This document shows positions 1 through 10,840 of a stretch of DNA of 64,000 nucleotides, piece after piece. The stretch is from Hevea brasiliensis (lineage: Eukaryota > Streptophyta > Magnoliopsida > Malpighiales > Euphorbiaceae), in assembly GCF_030052815.1 (NCBI RefSeq), contig NC_079493.1, positions 64,446,109 to 64,510,108 on the forward strand. Reading direction: 5' to 3'. The notes under the pieces are model-generated. The model ran no database searches. It saw only the letters and a list, made by a program, of their open reading frames with translations, and was not told the DNA's origin. Both the position numbers and the translations under genes were made by a program. Within the stretch, counting starts at the first letter, position 1. The number at the start of each line of letters is the position of its first letter.

Positions 1-2018
1 GGGTTTCGGTCAAAACTACAAACTTGTAGATCTATGTCTTATGGAACGTGGGGCTAAATTTTAGGTCATTCTGAGTTATATAGACCAAGTTATGGTCATT
101 TTACTATTGCTGGTCAAATGGCATCAAATTAGGTCATTTTTTGTCAAATTTGGTCAACTTTGGTTCGGCCAGTTTTTGGACCCGAACTTGTGCAAGCTGT
201 TTGACTTACTTATGGTCATTTCTGGGCTTTAGTGTCTTCATAAGACTTGTAGATATGGGTCTTAACTATTCATGGTTAAAATTTCAGGTCAATTGGACCT
301 GTTTTGAGTGAGTTATGGCCTAAGCACTAACTGCTGCCCCATTGGTCAATTTTTAGGTCTCAATTGTACTTAATCCGAATTGGTCATTTTTCATGCTACC
401 TCGCAAGCAGAATTTTGGTATGCTTTCTCAATGAAAGTTGGCACATTTTGTGCCTAGTTTCACCTCCAATTGGTTTCATGCCAATTGGAGTTACATATTT
501 AGAGTTATAGGCTAAATGCACACTGCCCTTAAATACATTGCATAAACATGTATCAATTACACATTTGCCTTGCTACAAATCCACTTCTCAACCCCATTTT
601 GTTTTGGTACATTACCAAAACCATATACCACTTCACTTTAAAGTCACTTTGGGCAGAATACAAATATCCTCAATACACCAAATAAAACTCTAATTTACAA
701 AGTCCAAATACAACCACAAATACACATAAACACTACTCATTATTTCATACAATTTCCACAACTAATTTATATACATATCCATCAATCCTCAATGTCATAA
801 TTCTGCCAATATCTTCATGAATTCATACATTCATCATGGAGTCCCAAGACTGCCGAATTGTTCCACAATGCCAAAGTTTCACATACTTTCTTCAACTTTA
901 ATTTCAAATGCATAATCACCATTACATATGGAAATAACTTACTAGGACATCAATTCACCCTATTCAACATGAATTCTCATCAAACATATGTAAGAATATT
1001 TCATTAAACATACAACTCCATGGCTGTCCAACAATGGATATATCAAGAACTCCTCAAACTTGAAAATTTTCTTCACAAAGCACACACCCATAACATGTAT
1101 ATAAAGTTTAACAAAGCAATGTTCAAAAATACAACTTACCTATGGTTGGGACTTGTTAAACCTTCACTAAACTTCTTAATTTTGGTATCAAACTCTTCCT
1201 TGTGATGTGGGGATAAAACTTAATGAAGCCACTTAGGTGATTGGAGGTGAAATGAAGGAGATTAATGGAGCTTCATGCAAACGGCAATGGAGGTTTTGTC
1301 TTTCTTCATTTCGGCAAGGTTGAGGGGATTTAGAGAAGATGAAGTGCAGATGGTGAAATGGACTTACACCTGCCCCATTAGTGTTTAATTAAATCCCTAG
1401 TGGTCCACTCACCAAATTTAAATTATATAATATGTTAAATGTGTTATTTACACAATTTTCATTCCACTTTTGGCTATTTACATTAGGTACCACCAAATTA
1501 ATTTTTCATTTTATTTTTCTAAGTGTAATATTATTTATTTTTAATGGACATTTAGGTCAAAAGACAATTCGGGATGTCAAATGACCATAATGCCCCTATT
1601 CGGGTTGCATTCCCGATTTTTCGGTAGCACCGGGTTTTGTCCATTTTTTGATTTCTCACTTTTCTTTGTACTAATTATTTAATTTTTCTTTGATATTTCT
1701 AATGATATTTATACTTCAATTGATGTCTCTTTAAGTCCTACAAATATTTTTCAGGGTTCCCCGCAGTCCAGGGCTAGTCAATGGTCCACGCCGTGACCTC
1801 CCGGTGCGGTCACCCATCGCTAGGGTTCTCGGCTCGCTTAACTTGGTTGCCTTTCTTTGCTATTATTTTTCTTTTGTTTTTCTTGTGTTTTTTTTTTTCT
1901 TGTATTTCATTATTTTATGTCTCCTCACTCATATCGAAGTGTAGTTCTAGGCATCCTAGCTGTCCGGACAACACCGTCACCTAATGATGAACGCACTCAC
2001 CAACATAGGGGTGTTACA
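1..2018 (-). mobile_element. Family A LTR, 5' portion (runs off window)
   Basis: Read on the minus strand, the segment begins at 2018 with TGTAACACCCCTATG, the LTR start also seen at 24731, 31270 and 37753, and follows the same order of blocks as those LTRs for about 2 kb until the window edge. Shared blocks include the stretch near 1800-1820 that reads (minus) as a G-rich 'gcgatgggtgaccgcaccggg'-type motif and the perfect hairpin at 464-490. The remaining 3' half and any internal region lie outside the window, so it cannot be told whether this is a solo LTR or part of a full element. The 61-67 aa open frames inside it are not genes. Confidence 0.85.
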
Positions 2019-2505
2019 TTTTAGTTGACTAGTAAGATGAATAGTAACTACTAAATATCAAATCCTAAGAATTACACAATTAACTTTGTAATATGCTTTA
2101 ATATGCCTAGTATGATTGGTTTGGATAGGTTGGCATGCCAATAGGGTTCTGATAGTAGTATGACATTCCGTGATTTATGGCTCTTGTGGCCATTCTGTAC
2201 TATCTTGGCTTCTAGCCTTCTTGATACTCTTGAGATATTTGGCCTTATGCCCGATGCTTATTATGGCTTATTAGCTGTTCTGTTGCACATCTGGAGACAC
2301 TTTGTGACCGATGGTATGATAGCCCGAGGTACTTGATATCCAGTACCAATTTACTAATTTATCCAGTCCGGTCAATTTGTATAGGTTACTTGGGCAACTA
2401 AATTAAGTTTTAATAAATTATTGTCAAATAATGAGCATAACAAGTACCAAATTAATAATATTATTAATAATTACTAAAATTTTAGATTGGATAAAATATC
2501 AATAA
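2019..2505 (+). mobile_element. LTR 'D', middle segment (left of element F)
   Basis: Non-coding LTR sequence carrying the repeated '...ttatgcc...ggct' phrases and the 'gacaccttgtgaccgatggtatgatagcc'-like block that also occurs, inverted, at 55860-56100 in the element E LTR. It stops at the AATAA duplication of element F and resumes at 14350. Its 5' part is cut off by the family A LTR ending at 2018. Confidence 0.7.
2501..2505. repeat. Target-site duplication AATAA, left copy of element F
   Basis: The five bases AATAA directly precede the LTR terminus TGTCACACC at 2506 and are repeated at 14345-14349 directly after the other LTR terminus. A 5-bp duplication is the norm for Ty3/gypsy integrases. 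Confidence 0.85.
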
Positions 2506-5500
2506 TGTCACACCTACTCCTCTGTAAGGCATAACATGATCCCGTAGAATACCTAATGAACTACCGAACTTCACCTACCGATAACTCATTAAGTACCCTA
2601 CAAAGGATTTTAAAACAATTTTCTTACTTTTATAAGTGGTGACCATTTTCTAATAGGTATTAAAATCATTTATTTGAAGTTTTAAAACTAGTAAGAATTT
2701 TTCGCCCATTTTGTTTTTCCGCAAATTTTATAAAAACTTCTACAGTACCGCCTCGTATTTTGAGAAACAGCTTCTTCAAATACCTAAAAAGCACTTCCAA
2801 TAATTTTTCTCAACAACTTCTTCCAATTCACAATCAATTCCAACAAATTTTTCAAATTTCAAAATTCAACAATCCTCATTTCTCAATTTTCAAAAATTCA
2901 GTAATCATCAAAATACTATCAATCAATTTCATTCAAATTAAAATAGAATATTTCCATTCATATTTCATTAAAGATAAAGCAATTTATATACATCATACTA
3001 AAAATTTACATTAGGAAAATCCAAACTAAAATTTATTACAAACTTTATACAAGCTGCTCAAGATTAATTTTACATGTCCATACATTTACGTGCATTATAT
3101 ACATCAAAATAAATATTTACAGTCAGGGTATAAATTATACTCAATAGCTTCAAAGCAGGTAACTCCTTTGTCCTCAGCAGCTCACTCTGCTGCTCTTCTA
3201 GTCTCTATATCTGCGACAGCAATAACAGCCATCGCTGAGTACTAGAACTCAGTGGTGCACAATATACTAAAATAATCTTTATGCAGAATTTAAATCACAT
3301 TTATTTAAAAATTGGACTGAACATGAGAATTAAATACAAAACATGAATTATTAGACTTTAATCCAAACAATTTCATTTCGAAGTATCAAAACACATTTCA
3401 TAAAACCCACAGTTATATCATGCCATTCGAAACAAATATAATCTCAATAGCCAGAGGCTAAAGAGAAGTCACATCACAAGGCTAGCTAGCTCAAATATAT
3501 GGATATCCATTCAATTTTTTCCTCTACTGGCACACACCTCAACACTTCAGCCAGAGAAGGAATCAAAATTCAAAACTGATTACCTCCACAAGTCATGCTA
3601 GTGAGGTGTTCAAATATATGGTCATGACACTGTGGTTTCAAAACTTATCTTAACAATTTACTAAACATTGCCATTTCAAAAATACACAAATAACTTTCAG
3701 CAATTTAAATCAAAAGTATCATAAATACTTCATCATAGTAATGTCAAAATTCAATATCTCAAATTATTCAAAACAATATGCAGAAGATAATTTACAAAAA
3801 TTATACGTTGTGCACAAACCTTAAGCGAGTCGCCTCTTGGCCTTGACTCGATTCCTCGGGTTCTTTCCCGGTGTTCTTTTCCACTGAAACACAGTTTCAC
3901 AGTGTTTCAGTATCATAACTTAGCATAAATCCAAAAATAAATTTAAATTCACTTTTACCTAGCTCTAATGTGCTAAACTTGACGTTCTTTAAATTTTGTA
4001 TTTCGGGGTTACTATTCACTATACTATTCAAGACAATTTGTTGACTTTCTAAGGCTTAATAGGTATGAAAATTTCAACTTCACCCACATACCACATTTTG
4101 GTCACTAAATTTGTTGGTTTTAGTTGTTTACTCAAATTCTAAGTCTTTTAGGCAAATTTGAAAATTTTCAGTTTTGGTGTCTTAAGTTGCACTGTTCCAT
4201 TGGTAATATTTCTGTTATAATTTGGCAGAACTTCCTTCATAGAAAATGTTCCTATTGTCTTAAATTTATTCTCCTTTTGAATCACTTCAATTGGAGTTTT
4301 GTAGCTCAAGTTATAGCCATTTGAACTATGGCTGCCAGATTGGACTTAACCTGCATTTGGGCACCAAACTAGTTCTAGCAGTTTTAGGTCACCAATTTTG
4401 GGTGGCCAAATGACTTGATTAATGGAATAATTTGGGTTTGTGTTCTTCATGAAAATTTTAGGTCTATATCTCAACTATCCACTGGTAAAATTTTAGGTCA
4501 TTTAGACCTGCCTAGCTCAAGTTATAGCCAAATGAACAAACACTATTTATTTTGTCATTTTTGTACAGGTCAGACTGAGAAAATCCGGATGTGGCTAATT
4601 TGTTCACTAGGTTTTGGTCACTTTTTAGGCATGATTCCTAAATGAAAATTATGTCATTTTGTGTCTATTTTCATTCCCAATTGGTCTCATACCAATTGGA
4701 CTTGTAAATTTTCAGTTTTGTCCTCAAAGGGACCTTGGTCCTGCAGCCAGTAGCATGACCACATTGAATCCGAATATAAACTCAACTCCAACACTTCCAA
4801 CACACTTCATTTGGTCACAAATGACCATTTCTCACCTCAAACTAGGTCAAACACATCATTTCACCATTTCTCTAAATTTTGTCTCCCAAACCCTAGGTCC
4901 AAAACCCTAACTTCCATGTTTAGCTCATTTGTTGAATTCTAATTGCATATTTAGTATTTATACACTCATTCACACTTAACTAATTCATAATTTGTATCAA
5001 AATTATCCATCTTCAAACCTAAACCCTAGCTGCCCACATTTCCATTTGGTCCACCATGCTTGATTTTACTCACTTATTTGTTAATTACAAGTGTAACTTA
5101 GCTACTAAAACATAAATTCAAAGAGAGAATGAAGGAAGAATACCAACCTTAAGTGAGCAGAATTTTTATCTCCAATTCTTCAAACTTTGCTTGAATTATT
5201 TACTCCCAATCTTCTTATCAAAGCTCAAACACAATTTTTAGTTAAGGGATGTAGAGATTTCATGGCAAGATTTAGGGTTTAAGGGAGCTTTAAGTGGGCT
5301 TCAATGGAGGTTTCATGAGGAAATGAAAGGGATGGGAGAGAGAGAGTGGATGGCATTGAAGAAGAAGAAGAAGAAGAAGAAGACCAATTTTTTTCTTTTC
5401 TCTTTTTGTCTTTTTAATTGTTAGAAATTATCCCAAAATTTTAATTTTTAAAAATAAAAATTTATTGCATCATACTTATGTCACCACATGATGTCATTAC

Positions 5501-6015
5501 TTTTTCAACTTTTCTTTTTCCTATTTCTTTTTTTATTTATTTTTCCATTAGTTCTTTAATTTAATTCCCGACTTTGAAATTTTCATTTCTCCTATTTTAT
5601 TTGTGATTAGGTCGAGTCACTCGTGGTCAATTGACTAAATTGCCTCAGGCTCAATCGGTTTGCAAATAATTCAATATTGACTAGCTTAACAATTCTTTTT
5701 CGCGATTTTCTCTTTTCAATCGTGTTTGTAATAGTCTTAAGGACCGAAGCGTCACATTTTATGGTTCGAAATTTGAGTTTAAATCGACTTCGCAGTCTTT
5801 CCCGAGAAGGTCACCCATCGCTGTGACTCTCGGCTCATTTAACTTCTTATGTTCTGTTTTTCTTATTTATACTTAACTAATTGGCAATTACTAATTATTT
5901 GTGTTCAGGGTTTATCTAGTTATCTTAAGTTTGGTTCTAATCCCCTTAATTATCCGGATCGACACTGGTCACCGGAACAATGAAATATACCAGCTATACA
6001 AATAGGAGTGTTACA
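2506..6015 (-). repeat. 3' LTR of element F (3.5 kb)
   Basis: On the minus strand it starts TGTAACACTCC at 6015 and ends GTGTGACA at 2506. It matches 10841-14344 throughout, apart from small indels and a block of about 60 bp near 4505-4560 that is missing from the other copy. A (GAA)n run sits at about 5357-5382. An 84-aa open frame at 2760-3014 is present in both LTRs with many replacements and is not a gene. Confidence 0.92.
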
Positions 6016-6030
6016 ATTCTTCCCCCCCTT
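6016..6030 (-). promoter_or_regulatory. Polypurine tract of element F
   Basis: On the minus strand this reads AAGGGGGGGAAGAAT and lies directly against the 3' LTR start. This is the expected primer for plus-strand DNA synthesis. It remains a purine run despite decay of the coding region. Confidence 0.85.
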
Positions 6031-7679
6031 AAATAAATTTTGTCTCGAAATTTTACCTGGCATCAATCTCTGAACAGCTGTGGGTGTTGTCTCCTCATGT
6101 CCTCCTCTCATTCCCAAGTAGCTTCTTGGCCCGAATGATGGTTCCACAGCTCTTTTACCAACGGTATCTGCTTGTTCCGTAGTCGCTTCACGATAAGCCG
6201 TAATCTCTATGGGTTCTTCTTCATATGTGAGGTCCGATTCACTTCAATTTCCTCTCATGGTAGTATATGAGATGGGTCCGATCGATACCTCCTCAACATA
6301 TACACATGGAAGACATTATGATTTTCTCCAACTCGAGGCGGTACAATCGATATGCCAAAGGACCCACTCTTTCCGTAACCTCATATGGCCCAATGAAACG
6401 AGGACTCAGTTTCCCCTTTCTACCAAATCTCATAATTCTCTTCTAATGGGAAACCTTGAGGAATACTTTCTCATCCACTACATACTCAATATCCCTTCTC
6501 TTCAGATCAATGTAGGACTTCTGACGGTCTGATGCAGTCTTAAGTCGATCTCTGATCACCCCGATTTTCTCTTCATTCGTTGAACAATTTCGGGTCTAAT
6601 CATCTTTCTTTCACCCACGTAATCCCAACACAATGGGGTTCTACATTTTCTGCCATACAAAGCTTCATATGGAGGCATCCCAATGCTTGATTGGTAGCTA
6701 TTATTGTAAGCAAACTCAATCAAAGGCAAGTGTGTATCCCAACTACCCTCAAATTCAATCACACAAGCTCGTAGCATGTCCTCCAAGATCTGAATTACTC
6801 TCTCAGACTAGCCATCGGTCTGTGGGTAGAATGCAGTACTGAAATTCAATCTAGTTCCTAGGGCTCTCTGAAGACTACCCCAGAATCTAGAAGTGAACCT
6901 AGAATCTGCGATACGATGGATACTGGCAGTCCATGCAGTCTCACAATCTCATCAATCTATAACTTGGCCAATCTTTCTAAACTATAGTCCATCCGGACTG
7001 GCAGAAAATGAGCAGACTTGGTCAATCTGTCAATAATGACCCAAACTGCATCATGACTCTTTTGTGTCCTCTGAAGTCCCATCACAAAATCCATCGTTAT
7101 TCTCTCCCATTTCCATTCTGGTACTGGTAGTGGATGTAACAACCCAGCGGATACTTGATGCTCTACCTTCACTTGCTAACAAGTTAGGCATTTGGAAACA
7201 AACTCTACCACATCTCTTTTCATACCCATCCACCAGTAATGCTCCTTTAGTCCTCTATACATTTTTGTGCCACCAGGGTGCATGGTAAAAGGAGACTCAT
7301 GTGCTTCCTTCAAAATGATCTGCCTCAAATCAACATCATCAGGAACACACATTCTGCCTTGGTGTAGCAGTAGACCGTCATCTTTTACTGAGAATTCTGG
7401 TTTCTTGTGCTGCCAGACTTCTTCCAACAGCTTCTGATACCTTTCATCATTCTGAGCAGCCATTCTGATTTGATCAATCAACACTGGTTGTACATGCCAT
7501 GCAACTGCTGTCTGCCCCTCATCATTAATCCCTAAGCTAGCATGTAATGTTCTCAACTCATGTACCATAAACAAAGGAGTAACCCGTAGACTTGCCATAG
7601 TCTTGCGATTTAAGGCGTCAGCCACAACATTAGCTTTCCCTAGCTGATAGTCTATCAGACAATCATAGTCTTTTATCAA
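6020..7679 (-). pseudogene. Integrase with chromodomain end, element F
   Basis: Integrase inserts the retroelement cDNA into host chromatin. Seen here in broken frames: an N-terminal zinc-binding segment (around 7180-7300, HPGGTKMYRGLKEHYWW followed by a CLTC pair), a catalytic core starting with MDFVMGL and VIIDRLTKSAHFLP (about 7000-7130), the later core and C-terminal part with FAYNNSYQSSIGMPPYEALYG (about 6640-6720), and at about 6035-6180 the phrase EEDMRRQHPQLF, which is how a Del/Tekay chromodomain ends. Stop codons lie after the zinc segment and after the core, and the stretch around 6790-6955 holding the second catalytic aspartate is badly eroded. A dead copy. Confidence 0.88.
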
Positions 7680-7685
7680 CTCTAA

Positions 7686-8150
7686 CTATCTCCTCTGTCT
7701 CAAACTCAACTCTTTCTGGGTGCTTAAATACTTCAAACTCTTATGATCTGTGTAGATGTAGCACTTCTCCCCATACAAATAATGTCTCCAGATCTTAAGA
7801 GCAAACACAATAGCTGCAAGCTCCAAGTCATGTGTCAGATAATTCCTCTCATGCGGTTTCAGCTGGCGTGATGCATAGGCAATGACATTTCGATCTTGCA
7901 TCAATACACAGCCTAACCCATTGTGAGAAGCATCATCAGATAATGTGTATTCTTTACCTGTAGGTAAAGTCAAGACTGAGCCTCGCTAAACATTTCTTCA
8001 ATTCATCAAAACTCTGTTGGCATTTATCCGTCCACTGAAATTTCACATCTTTTCTAAGCAGCTTGGTCAATGGAGATGCCAACATGGAGAATCCCTTCAC
8101 AAATCTACGGTAGTATCCAACTAAACCCAGAAAACTGCGAATCTCTGTGA
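7686..8150 (-). pseudogene. RNase H domain, element F
   Basis: RNase H removes the RNA template strand during reverse transcription. The frame at 7686-7973 shows the expected run from the strand holding [13 protein letters not shown] through [16 protein letters not shown] to [20 protein letters not shown] and [11 protein letters not shown]. The first aspartate, the ELAA glutamate and the TDHKS aspartate, which bind the metal ions in this family, can all be seen. A stop at about 7683 separates it from the tether that continues into integrase, and the RT-RH connection (7980-8160) is frame-shifted. The same domain, in decayed form, is at 63719-64000. Confidence 0.88.
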
Positions 8151-8790
8151 TATTTCTGGGTGGCCTCTAATTAAGGACAGCTTCTATCTTGCTAGGATCT
8201 ACCTTAATACCCTCTGCTGATACTATGTGCCCCAAAAAGGATATCTCCTTCAGCCAAAATTCACATTTCGATAATTTGGCATATAGTTGTTTCTCCCTCA
8301 AAGTCTGTAGTACAATCCGCAGATGTCTATCATGCTCTTCTGCATTCCTCGAATAGACCAATATATCATCTATGAATACCACAACAAATTGATCGAGGTA
8401 TGGTCTGAAAATAGTGTTCATCAGATCCATAAAAGCAAATGAGCATTAGTTAACGTAATGGCATGACCAAGAATTCATAATGGCCATAGCGGGTTCAAGG
8501 CGCTTTAGGAATACTCGCTCTTATACTTTCACCGATAATAACGATCTCGTGTCAATTTTGGAGAACACAGCTGCACCCCTTACCTAATCAAATAAGTCAT
8601 CAATGCGGGGCAATGGATATCTATTCTTTATTGTCACCTTATTCAACTGCCGATAATCAATACATAAGCGGAGAGTGCCATCCTTCTTCTTAACAAATAA
8701 CACTGGCGCTCCCCAAGGCGGATAAAGCCCTTGTCAAGCAATTCTTGCAACTGCACTTTCAACTCTTTCAATTCTGCAGGTGCCATTCTA
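8150..8790 (-). pseudogene. Reverse transcriptase, element F
   Basis: The best-kept part (8167-8430) holds the palm and following region: [19 protein letters not shown], then the catalytic FIDD (the YxDD box in this lineage) and [14 protein letters not shown], and later [18 protein letters not shown]. Upstream, toward 8790, only scraps of the finger region remain, such as [14 protein letters not shown] wording near 8765-8800, with many stops and frameshifts. The wording is that of Del/Tekay RT. Confidence 0.88.
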
Positions 8791-8834
8791 TATTGTGTTA
8801 TGGAGATTGGGTCCACACCTGCATAACATCAATT

Positions 8835-9521
8835 TCAAATCGCACCTCTCTTTCGAGGTAACTGCAATTCATCAGAAACACATCCGAAAGTCACATACGC
8901 AGGGATGTCCTCGCCTGGACTCACCACTTGGGTGTCTATCACATGTGCTAAGTATGCTTCACACCCCTTTCTGATCATTCTTCTGACTAGTGTAGCCGAA
9001 ATGATGTTTGATGGTAGTAAATGCCTCTTCTCGTGTATTACCACATCACCATACAGAGGGAGACCAAAAGTGACGGTCTTCAGTCTACAGTCAATCATGG
9101 CATGATGCCTGGCTAACCAATCCATGCCCAATATAATATCATAATCTCTAAAGGGCATTTCAATCAAATCTGACAGGAAAACATGTCCTTGGATCACCAA
9201 AGGACAGTCTCTATAGATTCAGTTTACCCAAATCTCTTGTCCTAATGGACTAGTTACTAGCACTTCAAAACCCATTTTGACACACGGAACAGCAAGTGAA
9301 CTGACTATGATAGCACTAACATATGAGTGGGTTGAACCCGGATCAAACAACACAAATACTTCTTGATCAGAGATAGAGAATATACCGGCTACAACATCAA
9401 AAGTTTCAACCTCTTCTCGCTGTCTCAATGTGTAAACTCTGGCTGACGCACTTCCTTGTCGATCGACCAACAAATGCTCACCGCCTAAAGGTGCCTCTAC
9501 CTCTGCCTCTTCCTCTGCCAA
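8835..9521 (-). pseudogene. Aspartic protease region, element F
   Basis: Two frames split by a stop near 9210. The upstream one (9219-9521) contains VLFDPGSTHSYVSA, the protease active-site strand with DPG where many retropepsins have DSG or DTG. The downstream one continues with DYDIILGMDWLARHHA, the second conserved protease block, then NIISATLVRRMIRKGCEAYLAHV, the usual link between protease and RT in this lineage. The protease releases gag and pol products from the polyprotein. Apart from the single stop this is the best-preserved part of the element. Confidence 0.88.
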
Positions 9522-9524
9522 TAG

Positions 9525-10652
9525 GTTGTGAACTTCTGGAAGCAGGACTCTGAATAGATCCTTCTGCAGTCATAGGAGTTGGACCGTATCTAGGAGCACT
9601 AGTGTAGTCTTTAGCTAAATGGCCCTTGCCTCCACAGTTAAAGTAGGCTTCCGTAGCCCAATAGCATTCTCCCCTATGAATCTTGCCACAAGTCTCACAG
9701 GAGCGGGTAGAATATGAACCCTGCTTGACGGCTAACCAGACCTAGGGGTCTTTGTCCAGAGAATCTGCCCCTTCCAAATCTTCCACCTCGACCTCTGCTA
9801 GGTCCATCAAATTTCTTTCTCTTCCCTAAAGTACCACTAGAACTTGGCTCTACTGACTTTTCTCCCTTGTCTTTCTCTGATTTCTCAACTTTTTCTGATT
9901 TTTCTTTTACAGGTGTTGCTTCTTATTCAATTCTTTCTGGCTCAAGTGCTTGAGAGATGAGTTCTGAAAAATTGCTGTGTCTGAATCCCACTACTTGCAT
10001 TCTCAAACTGGGCTACAAACCAGTCTCAAATCTCTTGCACTGTTCCTTGCTGGTAGAAAGGAGACTCTCAGCATTGTGGCTTAAACAGGAGAACTCCCTC
10101 TCATACTCTACCACTAATCTACTCCCTTGCTATAAACTAATAAATTCTAGTAACTTTAGATCCACATATGCTTAGGACGATTTTTGCCGAATTCTCGATG
10201 AAGTCATCCTAGGTCAAGATCGTGGTTCAAAGCTATGGGGATGGTCTTCCACCAATCATACGCATCCCCTTGCAGAGAGACACAAAGTATTCAAACTTTA
10301 ATTCATCTTGGCAGTGCAGCTTCTTGAACACTCTGTCCATTCTTTCAAGCCATTGCTCTACCTCAAGCGGGTCGACTGTACCCTTAAATTCAGTAGCTCC
10401 ATACTTTAGTAACTTGTCATACTGTCTGGCTGGAGGCAGTGGTTATACTACAGGTGTTTGGGGTGGAGCTTGAGCAGGCATACCCCCAACCATTTATTGA
10501 AACATAGCCACCATCTGCTGTGCAAACTATACAGGAAATTGCGACAATTGTGGGGCTGGTGCTACTGATCCACTGACATTCTATAAAGCTGGGGCTTCCC
10601 CTTGTGCCTCAGCTTCAAGAGATTGCCCGACTGAGCGATCTCCTTCTTCCAT
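9525..10652 (-). pseudogene. Gag, element F
   Basis: Gag forms the virus-like particle. The start chosen is the ATG at 10652, which opens MEEGDRS, the same N-terminus as in the array elements at 28983 and 35462. Further on come LLKYGATEFKGT and DPLEVEQWLERMDRVFKKLHC (about 10290-10420), a standard plant Ty3/gypsy gag block. The zinc knuckle region (about 9620-9705) reads CETCGKIHRGEC then FNCGGKGHLAKDY; two of the knuckle cysteines expected in the second finger appear as tyrosine, each explained by one G-to-A change. Several frameshifts and stops follow. Confidence 0.85.
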
Positions 10653-10820
10653 ATCAGTTTGGAGTAGGATATCTCCTGAACAATTAACACAAAGAGATTT
10701 CCCTCCGTTAGTTCATATTTATGATGTAATGCACTGTATGTAACAAATAAGGACATTGAGCAGTTGTACTTATCAAAAAAAAGACACAAATTCTCAAGTT
10801 AAAACATACTTCAAAAATTT

Positions 10821-10832
10821 GCTCTGATACCA
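10821..10832 (-). promoter_or_regulatory. Primer binding site (tRNA-iMet), element F
   Basis: The minus strand reads TGGTATCAGAGC, complementary to the 3' end of plant initiator tRNA-Met, a few bases inside the 5' LTR. It sets the direction of the element and marks the inner edge of the 5' LTR. Confidence 0.92.
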
Positions 10833-10840
10833 CTAAAACA

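Noticed and set aside
2760..3014. 84-85 aa open frames in both LTRs of element F (also 11097-11354)
   Set aside because: AT-rich LTR sequence; replacements between the copies are as frequent as expected for non-coding DNA and no domain is seen.
6209..6532. Plus-strand 107-aa frame inside element F as a host gene
   Set aside because: Antisense to the decayed integrase C-terminal region; no domain of its own.
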